Positions 1 to 5,676 of a DNA stretch of 5,676 nt are shown in pieces (position 1 is the stretch's first letter; every line of letters starts with the position of its first letter). A model generated the notes under the pieces. The model was given only the letters and a program-made list of their open reading frames with translations. It did not search any database and had not been told where the DNA came from. The stretch comes from Gemmatimonadota bacterium (GTDB taxonomy: Bacteria > Gemmatimonadota > Gemmatimonadetes > Longimicrobiales > Gaopeijiaceae), in the NCBI GenBank assembly GCA_015492755.1, contig WGEM01000622.1, positions 1-5,676 on the forward strand, in the 5' to 3' direction. The position numbers and the translations under genes are program-made.

Positions 1-132
1 GACCGGCAGGCCGGGACGCGCTATCCGCCGTCCTTGAACCGGAACCTGCGCGCGGAGGGAGGCGCCGGCGCCTCCCTCCGCGCGCAGGTTCCGGTTCAAG
101 GACGGCGGATAGCGCGTCCCGGCCTGCCGGTC
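1..132. repeat. Perfect 132-nt palindrome at window edge (probable fold-back artefact)
   Basis: Bases 1-66 are the exact reverse complement of bases 67-132, with no mismatch and no spacer; the centre lies in ggcgccggcgcc (61-72). The right arm holds the last 12 codons and the TGA stop of the amidohydrolase (96-132) plus 29 nt of downstream sequence. The left arm is therefore a mirrored copy of that gene end. A natural terminator hairpin would not extend perfectly into coding sequence on both arms, and there is no T-tract on either side. Because the repeat starts exactly at base 1, a contig-end fold-back (chimeric read or assembly graph artefact) is the simplest reading. A real inverted duplication or convergent gene copy cannot be excluded from this window. 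The palindrome itself is certain; its biological reality is doubtful. Confidence 0.97.
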
Positions 133-1706
133 TTGCGGAGCACCTCACCGGCGCGTACGCCCGTGAAGCTCCCGTCCCGGATGGCGAAACGGCCGTTCAC
201 CAGCACGTGCACCATGCCTTCGGAATAGTGGTGCGGGTCGTTGAAGGTGGCCACGTCGCGGACGCGCTCCAGATCGAAGACCACCACATCCGCCGCGGCA
301 CCGCGTCGGAGCACCCCCCGATCGGGCAGGTGGAAGACCGCCGCCGGAAGGAAGGTCATGCTCCGCACCGCCTCCTCCAGCGTCACGACGCCTTTCTCCT
401 TGACGTAGACCCGGATCTTACGCGCAAAGGCACCGTAGGAACGCGGGTGCGGCACGCCCTGACCCAGCGGCACCAGATCCCCGTCGGAGGAGGTCATGGT
501 CCACGGCTGCCGCATGAGCGTCTCCACATCGCGGTGGTGCATGTTGAAGGACACGATGCTCACGTTCCCGCCACGGATGAGATCCGTCGCCACGTCGATG
601 GGGTCCTGGCCGCGCTCCTCCGCCAGCTCGCTCAGGTAACGCCCTTCGATGGAGGGGTCCGGGACGTACCGGCGGAACATGATGCGGTCGGCGCCGCCCC
701 TCCGGGCGAGTCCCTCCACCATCGCGGCGTGGATGCGCGCCATGGTCTCGGGGTCGTCCATGCGCGCCAGGAGCGAATCCCGCCCGCCCGCCTGGGACCA
801 CCTCGGCAGGAGCGCCGCCTCCAGGCTGGTGGCCGACGCCGTGTAGGGATACTGATCGGCGAAGACCTGCACGCCTTCGGCCCGCGCACGCTCGACGCGC
901 ATGACGATGGCGGCGCCGAACCCCCACACCGGCGGACCCAGCGCCTTCACGTGCGTGAGCACCACCGGGATCTCCGCCACCCGTCCCACGTCGATGACCT
1001 CGTCCACCGCCGCAATGAGTCCCACCGAGTACGTGGACTCGTCCCGGTAGTGGCTGGTGTACGATCCCCCGAACGGCGCCACCTCCTTCGCCAGCTCCTG
1101 GACCTCCTCCGGCGGCGCGTAGGCGCCGGGGACGTAGAAGGTGCCGGACGAGAGACCCCAGGCACCCTCGCGCATCGCGTCGCGCACCAGCTCCTTCATA
1201 CGAGACAGCTCCTGGGCGGTGGCGTGACGGTCCGCGGTTCCCATGACGGCACGCCGCACCGAACCGTGACCGATGAGCTGCGCCACGTTCACGCCGAGGC
1301 CGTCCCGCTCCAGCGCCCGGCGCTGCTGGGCCAGGTCCACGGGACCGCCGCCGTCCGGGTTCACGAAGACGGTGGTGAGACCCATGGCCAGAAGGGGCTC
1401 ACCATGGCTCAGCTCCGGCGTCGCCAGCCCGGGGCCCGCGTGGGAGTGGGTGTCGATGAACCCGGGCGTCACGTAGAGCCCCGTGGCGTCCACGGTGTCC
1501 GCCGCCTCCATGCCCGCCAGATCGCCCACCGCGGCGATCCGCTCGCCCCGGATGAGCACGTCCCCCCGGATCCATGGATTGCCCGACCCATCCATCACAC
1601 GTCCTCCCCGGATCAGGAGTGTGCCCTCCTGTGCCGCCGCGGGGGTGGCGACCAGACACGCCGCCACCAGGAGGCCGAAGAGTCGTTGCGCTCGCGGACC
1701 GCTCAT
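96..1706 (-). CDS. Exported N-acyl-D-amino-acid deacylase-type amidohydrolase
   Basis: 536-residue metal-dependent amidohydrolase of the D-aminoacylase branch (amidohydrolase family 3), predicted to hydrolyse N-acyl amino acids or a related amide outside the cytoplasm. The ATG at 1706 is chosen because AGGGAG lies 7 nt upstream and a signal peptide follows at once: Arg-5 and Arg-8, a hydrophobic run at about 9-21, and likely cleavage near Ala-25/Gln-26. VAAC at 14-17 also fits a lipobox, so a lipoprotein is possible. Visible family motifs are DTHSH (His-87, His-89), TSHYRDE (His-219), LTHVK (His-252, Lys-254), SSDGD (Asp-408) and HPRSYGAFAR (420-429), then the C-terminal beta-sandwich segment GAAADVVVFD and VLVNG. 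The usual NCG cysteine ligand is absent; NPDGGG (116-121) stands there. It is the last gene of the operon, 61 nt after the synthetase stop. Its final codons lie in the terminal palindrome, but the C-terminus has a normal family length. Substrate is unknown. An in-frame ATG at 1820 would overlap the upstream gene and precede the signal peptide, so it is rejected. Confidence 0.9.
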   Translation of the reverse strand: MSGPRAQRLFGLLVAACLVATPAAAQEGTLLIRGGRVMDGSGNPWIRGDVLIRGERIAAVGDLAGMEAADTVDATGLYVTPGFIDTHSHAGPGLATPELSHGEPLLAMGLTTVFVNPDGGGPVDLAQQRRALERDGLGVNVAQLIGHGSVRRAVMGTADRHATAQELSRMKELVRDAMREGAWGLSSGTFYVPGAYAPPEEVQELAKEVAPFGGSYTSHYRDESTYSVGLIAAVDEVIDVGRVAEIPVVLTHVKALGPPVWGFGAAIVMRVERARAEGVQVFADQYPYTASATSLEAALLPRWSQAGGRDSLLARMDDPETMARIHAAMVEGLARRGGADRIMFRRYVPDPSIEGRYLSELAEERGQDPIDVATDLIRGGNVSIVSFNMHHRDVETLMRQPWTMTSSDGDLVPLGQGVPHPRSYGAFARKIRVYVKEKGVVTLEEAVRSMTFLPAAVFHLPDRGVLRRGAAADVVVFDLERVRDVATFNDPHHYSEGMVHVLVNGRFAIRDGSFTGVRAGEVLRKTGRPGRAIRRP

Positions 1707-1767
1707 CTGCCGTCTCCCTTCCCGATGTGACCTGCGCACGGGACCACCAATCCCGCGGGAGGCCACA

Positions 1768-3933
1768 TTACGCCAGGAAGACGCGGGCGTCCACGACGGC
1801 CACCCCGTCCTCGTAGACATAGAGCGGGTTGATCTCCGCCTCGGCCACCGGGCCCACCTCCTCCGCCAGCGCCTCCAGCGCCAGCGCCACCTCTACCACG
1901 GCGTTCAGATCACCCGGCGGACGCCCCCGGGCTCCGGTGAGGAGGGGCGCCATGCGGAGCCGGAGCAGCGCCTCCCGGATCTCCTCCGGCTCCACGGGAA
2001 GGACCAGGTGGCGGACATCGCCCAGCACCTCCACCCAGACGCCCCCGGCGCCCAACGTGAGCACCGGCCCGAACCCGGCGTCGCGCCGCACGCCCACCAG
2101 CACTTCCGCCAGCGGCGGCGGAAGCATCTCCACCACCAGCACGCCCTCCACCTCTTCCGGAAGCCCGGCGCCTCGCAGGAACGCAGCCGCGCGCTCCATC
2201 ACCTCGCGGAACGCGCCCCCGGCCTCCTCGGCCGTGACGCCCAGTCGCACACCCCCCGCGTCGGATTTGTGCGCGATGTGGGGCGAGACCACCTTCAACG
2301 CCGCCGGCCCGCCCAGGCGCGCCACCGCCTCCTCCGCCTCCTCCACCGTCCGGCAGAGCGTGCCGCCGCTCACCGGGATCCCCCGCGCGCGCAGAAACGC
2401 CCGAGCCTCGGGTTCGGTGAGCCCCGAACGTCCCGCGGCACGGGCGTGCTCCACCACCCGGCGGGCGGTGTCGGGAACGTCCGCGACAGCGGCGGGGCCC
2501 ACGTCCCCGTGCCCCCGGTGGGCCGGCGGCCAGGGCCGCGCCGAGAGCCCGTCCCGCCGGCGCACCGCTTCGGCCACGCACCGCGCCGCGGTGTCCAGCG
2601 ACGCCACCACCGGGACACCCTGCGCACGGAGCGCGTCCAGCGGCGCGGTGCGCCGCCGGCCGTACATGGAGTGCACCACCAGGGGCAGCCGCGACGCGCG
2701 GGCCAGCTCCGCCATCCTCCGTGCGGCCTCCAGTTCGGCGTCGGCCAGGGTTCCGGAAAATCGGACAGCATATCCGCCGAAGAGTCCCACGATCAGAACG
2801 GCTGCCACACCGGCGTCGGAGGCCAGGACTTCCAGCGCGCGGGCGAAGACCGCGGGGTCGGCGTCGGCGGCACCCGCCAGGTCCACGGGATTCGCCACCG
2901 ACGCCGCGCGCCCCAGCAGGGCCCGGAGCGCCTCCCTGGTCCGCGGGCTCAGCTCCACCGGCTCCGCACCGAGGTGGGAGAGCGCGTCACAGACCAGCGT
3001 GCCCTGCCCCCCGCCGTCCGAGAGGAGGGCCACCCCTCCCTCCCTCGCCGGAGGCTGCGCCGCCAGCGTGGTGGCCACCGGCCAGAGCTCGTCCGGGCGG
3101 GAGACGTGCACCACACCCGCCTGCCGGAGGCCGGCGCGCAGCAGAGCCTCGTCGCCCGACACCGCGCCGGTGTGGGAGCGCGCCGCCCGACGTCCCGCCC
3201 TGGATCGCCCCCCGGAAAGCAGGAGCACGGGCTTGACCCGCGACGCCCGCGCCGCGGATTCCAGGAAGGCCCGCGGACGGCGCATTCCCTCGGCGTGGAC
3301 CACGATGGCGCGGGTCTCCGGATCTGCGGCGAGCGCCTCCACCACCTCGTGAAAACCCACGTCCAGCTCGTTCCCCAGACCCACGCAGACGTGGATCCCC
3401 TCACCCCCCAGCTCCGCCGCCTCCAGCATGAGGGAGAGCGCCACGTTGCCCGACTGCGCCACGATGGAGATCCCACCCTTCGGCACGCCGCGGGCGCCGA
3501 TGAGGTTCAGCCCCAGGGCCTGGTTCAGGATCCCCGAGGTGTTGGGACCCACGACGCGCACCCCGGCGGAGCGCGCCGCCTCCAGGAGCCGAGCCTGCAG
3601 CGCCTCGCCGGCGTCGCCGCTCTCACCGAATCCCACCGCCAGCACCACGGCGGCGGGGATCCCCGCGGCGCCGCACGCCGCCACCGCCTCCACCGCCGCC
3701 TCGGCGGGGAGGCAGATGAGGGCGAGGTCCGCCGGCTCCGGGAGCGCGCCGGGCGAGGGGTAGACGGCGAGGCCGAGGATCTCACCACCCCTCGGGTTCA
3801 CGGGATAGACGGCTCCGGCGAACCCCGCCTCGCGAAGCGCCACCAGAACCTGCTGCCCCCGCTTCCTGGGGTCGGACGAGGCGCCTACCACCGCCACGGA
3901 CCGGGGCCGGAGGAGCCGCTCCAGCCCCCGCAT
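1768..3933 (-). CDS. Acyl-CoA synthetase, NDP-forming (fused alpha-beta acetate--CoA ligase, ADP-forming type)
   Basis: 721-residue cytoplasmic enzyme interconverting acyl-CoA + ADP + phosphate with acid + CoA + ATP, a full-length fused form (the family is usually about 700 residues). The CoA-binding Rossmann domain is at about 1-130 (SVAVVGASSDP at 12-22, YPVNPRG at 43-49, GPNTSG at 129-134). The succinyl-CoA-ligase-like domains span about 150-455 (AQSGN at 159-163, GLGNELDVG at 185-193). ARSHTGA (251-257) carries the expected phosphohistidine, His-254. After a linker at about 458-500 comes the ATP-grasp beta part: LTEPEA at 505-510, KVVSPHIAHKSDAGG at 547-561 with the second conserved histidine His-555, and EINPL at 700-704. 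No acetyltransferase domain is attached, so this is not a Pat-type protein acetyltransferase. The ATG at 3933 has GAGGTG 9 nt upstream, inside the end of the hydratase gene, and the family's conserved N-terminus starts there; an earlier in-frame ATG at 4095 is rejected. It follows the hydratase stop by 4 nt, so translational coupling is likely. Acyl substrate is undetermined. Confidence 0.93.
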   Translation of the reverse strand: MRGLERLLRPRSVAVVGASSDPRKRGQQVLVALREAGFAGAVYPVNPRGGEILGLAVYPSPGALPEPADLALICLPAEAAVEAVAACGAAGIPAAVVLAVGFGESGDAGEALQARLLEAARSAGVRVVGPNTSGILNQALGLNLIGARGVPKGGISIVAQSGNVALSLMLEAAELGGEGIHVCVGLGNELDVGFHEVVEALAADPETRAIVVHAEGMRRPRAFLESAARASRVKPVLLLSGGRSRAGRRAARSHTGAVSGDEALLRAGLRQAGVVHVSRPDELWPVATTLAAQPPAREGGVALLSDGGGQGTLVCDALSHLGAEPVELSPRTREALRALLGRAASVANPVDLAGAADADPAVFARALEVLASDAGVAAVLIVGLFGGYAVRFSGTLADAELEAARRMAELARASRLPLVVHSMYGRRRTAPLDALRAQGVPVVASLDTAARCVAEAVRRRDGLSARPWPPAHRGHGDVGPAAVADVPDTARRVVEHARAAGRSGLTEPEARAFLRARGIPVSGGTLCRTVEEAEEAVARLGGPAALKVVSPHIAHKSDAGGVRLGVTAEEAGGAFREVMERAAAFLRGAGLPEEVEGVLVVEMLPPPLAEVLVGVRRDAGFGPVLTLGAGGVWVEVLGDVRHLVLPVEPEEIREALLRLRMAPLLTGARGRPPGDLNAVVEVALALEALAEEVGPVAEAEINPLYVYEDGVAVVDARVFLA

Positions 3934-3937
3934 GCCT

Positions 3938-4756
3938 TCAGACACCTCGAAAGTCGGCAGCGCGCTTCTCGTGGAACGCCGCCACGCCCTCCGCCCAGTC
4001 CCGGGTGCCGAAGAGGTGCTCCAGAGCCTCCGCTTCCCGCGCCAGCGCCTCGTCGCGCGGCATGGTCCCCGCCGGCCCGATGAGGCGCTTGGCATACGCG
4101 AGGCTCAGCGGCGCCTTCGCGGCGAGGCGGCGGGCCAGCTCCATCGAGACCTCCAGGACCTCCCCGGCGGGCACCGCCTTCCACGCCACGCCCATCTCCG
4201 CGGCCTCGGCGCCGGAGAAGAATTCACCGAGGTAGATGAGTTCCCGCGCCTTCGCTACGCCCACGCGTTCCGCCAGGGTGTACACCACCCCGCCTCCTAC
4301 GAAGGTGCCCAGGGAGACTTCGGGGAACCGGAGCTTCGCGTCGTCCGCCACCACCATGAAGTCCGCCGAAAGGGCCATCTCCAGGCCGCCGCCGATGGCA
4401 TGCCCGTTCACCGCCGCCACCACCGGCTTCGACCCCAGCTGGAGGAGGCGGTTCACCCGCTGCGCGGTCTCCACGTACCGGCGCCGCAACGCACCCTCGG
4501 GCGGCCCCGCTCCGTGGGCCTTCAGGTCGGCGCCCACGCTGAAGGCCCGGCCCGCTCCGGTGAGGACCACCACCCGGACCTCCGGGTCAGTGTCCGCCTC
4601 CTCCAGCGCCCGGGCCAGACCCTCGTAGAGATCGAGGTTCACGGCGTTGAGGCGCTGGGGGCGGTTCAGCGTCAGCACCTGGACGGCGCCTTCGCGTGCC
4701 CGCAGCACCGGCTCGCCGGAGGATCCGGAGCCCGCCGGGCTTGTGGCGTTCGACAT
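3938..4756 (-). CDS. Enoyl-CoA hydratase/isomerase family protein
   Basis: 272-residue crotonase-fold protein, a normal length for the family, predicted to hydrate or isomerise an enoyl-CoA in the cytoplasm. Seen in order: LTLNRPQRLNAVN (28-40); AFSVGADLK (71-79), the CoA-binding and first oxyanion-hole segment; NGHAIGGGLEMALSADF (117-133), the second oxyanion-hole glycines with Glu-126; and FPEVSLG (144-150) with Glu-146. By motif, Glu-126 and Glu-146 match the two catalytic glutamates of rat mitochondrial hydratase, so true hydratase activity is plausible. The usual PGAGGTQRL segment after the second glutamate is replaced by FVGGGVVYTL, a subfamily variant. The ATG at 4756 gives the expected short N-terminus; its ribosome binding site is weak (GGA, 6 nt upstream). 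Upstream in-frame codons to 4891 are Arg/Pro-rich and run across the divergent region, so they are not counted as coding. This is the first gene of the operon. Fatty-acid versus amino-acid or aromatic catabolism cannot be decided. Confidence 0.93.
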   Translation of the reverse strand: MSNATSPAGSGSSGEPVLRAREGAVQVLTLNRPQRLNAVNLDLYEGLARALEEADTDPEVRVVVLTGAGRAFSVGADLKAHGAGPPEGALRRRYVETAQRVNRLLQLGSKPVVAAVNGHAIGGGLEMALSADFMVVADDAKLRFPEVSLGTFVGGGVVYTLAERVGVAKARELIYLGEFFSGAEAAEMGVAWKAVPAGEVLEVSMELARRLAAKAPLSLAYAKRLIGPAGTMPRDEALAREAEALEHLFGTRDWAEGVAAFHEKRAADFRGV

Positions 4757-4774
4757 GGTTCGTCCATTGTGGGG

Positions 4775-4788
4775 CCGCACCGGTGCGG
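4775..4788. repeat. 14-nt perfect palindrome in the hydratase leader
   Basis: CCGCACC followed directly by GGTGCGG. Flanking GGGG (4771-4774) and CCCC (4791-4794) can extend the stem if GT (4789-4790) bulges. It lies 19-32 nt upstream of the hydratase ATG, so it could be an operator for a dimeric repressor or an mRNA leader hairpin. In DNA this GC-rich, a palindrome of this size can arise by chance. Confidence 0.4.
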
Positions 4789-4806
4789 GTCCCCGCCCGC
4801 GCGCAG

Positions 4807-4816
4807 GCCACGTGGC
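4807..4816. repeat. 10-nt perfect palindrome with CACGTG core
   Basis: GCCACGTGGC, mid-way between the divergent start codons. Its position suits an operator that controls either gene, but it is short and no second copy was seen in the window, so the call is weak. Confidence 0.25.
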
Positions 4817-4892
4817 GATGGCGCGAACATAGGTTCTGCGGTCCGGCTCCGGTATCCCCCGCCAACGCAACCCTGGAGAGAGGAAGCGCACG

Positions 4893-5676
4893 GTGAATCC
4901 CCGCCGCGACGCCGCGGAGCTGGCGCGTACGCTCGAGGAGCTGGACGGTCGAGGCTACAAGGCCTACAAGACGGTGCAAGGCACCTGGCATTTCGGGGTA
5001 TTCACCCTCCACGTGGACCACGTCCAGGGCGATCCCTTCGCCGATCCGTCGCGCGTCCGCGTCGTGGTGCCGCCTTCCGAGGCGGGGCTTCCCGGAGGCG
5101 CCTACGCCGGCGCCTCGCGCGCCGTGGGCACGGCGGCCTATCTGGCGCGGCGCTTCGCGGCGGCCGCCCGTGCCGCCAGTCGCCGCATCGGCACGGGGCG
5201 GGGCGGCGAGATCCGCATGGAAGACCCCGGCCAGAAGGTGCTCCCCCAGACGGCGGTGCTGGTGGGGACGGACGGGGGCGTGGAGGCCCGCTTCACCGTG
5301 GGCCTCCCCGCCGCCGGACGACGCATCCTCGGTCGAGCCGCTTCGGAACTCCTCACCCGCACGGTGCCGGCACTGGTGGCCGAGGTGCTCCTGGCCGGCG
5401 CGCACGACGCCGACGAGGTGGAGCGCCACGCCGCCACCAACGAGGACGCCGACGCGCTCCGGGCCGAGGTGGAGCGGCGGGGGCTGGTGGCGTTCGTGGC
5501 CGACGGCGCCCGGCTTCCCCGTCGGAGCGGTGTAGACGACCGCCCCCTCCGGGATGAGCCCGGCGGCACCCGCGTCGTGCCGTTCCGCTCACCCGAGTCG
5601 CTCCGGGTCCGGATCCCCACGCCCAACTCCGGCGAGATCGCCGGGATGGGCATCCCGCCGGGGATCACGCTGGTGG
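4893..5676 (+). CDS. ABC-class predicted ATPase (COG3044-like), N-terminal part, runs off window
   Basis: 261 codons of an open frame with no stop before the window ends. The GTG at 4893 is chosen because AGAGGA lies 8 nt upstream, the conserved family start follows directly, and the only upstream in-frame stop (TAG at 4830) leaves no other ATG or GTG. Recognised from memory of the ABC_ATPase family (PF09818): DGRGYKAYK (18-26), FGVFTLHVDHVQGDPFADPSR (34-54), TAVLV and EARFTVGLPAAGRRILGRAA (131-150), GLVAFVADGARLPRRSGVDDRPL (197-219), VPFRSPESLRV (229-239) and GMGIPPGITLV (251-261). In this family the Walker A glycine loop with GKST comes immediately after this last motif, so the nucleotide-binding site should lie just past base 5676. 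The protein has no membrane segment here and no transporter partner is visible. The family's cellular function is poorly established. It is divergent from the hydratase operon and may not be linked to it. Confidence 0.88.
   Translation, partial: MNPRRDAAELARTLEELDGRGYKAYKTVQGTWHFGVFTLHVDHVQGDPFADPSRVRVVVPPSEAGLPGGAYAGASRAVGTAAYLARRFAAAARAASRRIGTGRGGEIRMEDPGQKVLPQTAVLVGTDGGVEARFTVGLPAAGRRILGRAASELLTRTVPALVAEVLLAGAHDADEVERHAATNEDADALRAEVERRGLVAFVADGARLPRRSGVDDRPLRDEPGGTRVVPFRSPESLRVRIPTPNSGEIAGMGIPPGITLV

Larger units (their letters stand above)
4757..4892. promoter_or_regulatory. Divergent intergenic region, probable two-way promoter region
   Basis: These 136 nt separate the starts of the minus-strand hydratase operon and the plus-strand ATPase gene, so promoters for both should lie here. 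No convincing -35/-10 pair is visible; a TATGTT on the minus strand has no properly spaced -35 partner. The region contains two short perfect palindromes, listed separately, and a good Shine-Dalgarno (AGAGGA, 4879-4884) 8 nt before the GTG at 4893. The regulatory role is inferred from gene orientation. Confidence 0.5.

Noticed and set aside
49..84. Rho-independent terminator for the amidohydrolase operon
   Set aside because: The stem is strong, but there is no T-tract on either side and the pairing continues into the coding sequence, so it cannot be separated from the artefact-like palindrome.
34..228. 64-codon plus-strand small gene at the window start
   Set aside because: It lies within the palindrome and antisense to the amidohydrolase end, with no supporting motif.
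207..1730. 507-codon plus-strand open frame antisense to the amidohydrolase
   Set aside because: Its His/Arg-rich composition mirrors the opposite strand's codons, and it has no motif of its own.
1707..1767. Promoter or terminator between the synthetase and amidohydrolase
   Set aside because: Only a 10-nt palindrome (1751-1760) and the ribosome binding site were seen; no -10/-35 pair or T-tract supports an element here.
1483..4083. 866-codon plus-strand open frame antisense to the synthetase
   Set aside because: It is a high-GC shadow frame: rich in Arg, His, Pro and Gly, with no recognisable domain. It lies opposite a clearly conserved enzyme and crosses two gene boundaries.
4587..5429. 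280-codon minus-strand open frame over the ATPase gene
   Set aside because: It overlaps two well-supported genes in other frames, has no family motifs, and starts in the middle of the ATPase coding region.
3932..5557. 541-codon plus-strand open frame spanning the hydratase, the intergenic region and the ATPase start
   Set aside because: It is antisense to the hydratase and out of frame with the ATPase, and becomes almost pure Arg/Gly/Pro in its second half.

Overview
High-GC bacterial chromosomal DNA holding three tightly packed minus-strand genes and the start of one divergent plus-strand gene. The GC-saturated codon use, the exported amidohydrolase whose signal peptide ends in Ala-Ala-Ala-Gln, and the fused ADP-forming acyl-CoA synthetase would suit Gemmatimonadota or a similar soil or marine lineage. 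This is a guess from gene style; no taxonomic marker is present. There are no RNA genes, CRISPR arrays, transposases or phage genes.

Layout. Bases 1-132 are one perfect palindrome that starts at the first base of the window and runs into the 3' end of the first gene; it looks more like a fold-back assembly or library artefact at a contig end than biology. An exported D-aminoacylase-type amidohydrolase (96-1706, minus) is preceded in its operon by a fused NDP-forming acyl-CoA synthetase (1768-3933, minus) and, 4 nt further upstream, an enoyl-CoA hydratase/isomerase (3938-4756, minus). A 136-nt divergent intergenic region (4757-4892) with two short perfect palindromes separates this operon from a plus-strand gene with a GTG start (4893 to beyond 5676). 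That gene encodes the N-terminal part of an ABC-class predicted ATPase (COG3044 / PF09818-like) and runs off the window just before its expected Walker A motif.

How the genes may work together (inference). Transcription order is hydratase, then acyl-CoA synthetase, then amidohydrolase. The hydratase and synthetase are a plausible acyl-CoA catabolic pair: a CoA thioester is processed, then converted to free acid with ATP formation, or the reverse. The exported amidohydrolase would cleave N-acyl amino acids outside the cytoplasm, releasing an amino acid and a carboxylic acid that the synthetase could activate. The divergent ATPase has no evident functional link. Nothing here amounts to a clearly new defence or mobile system; the most notable items are the palindrome, a changed metal-ligand position in the amidohydrolase, the gene combination, and the poorly characterised ATPase.
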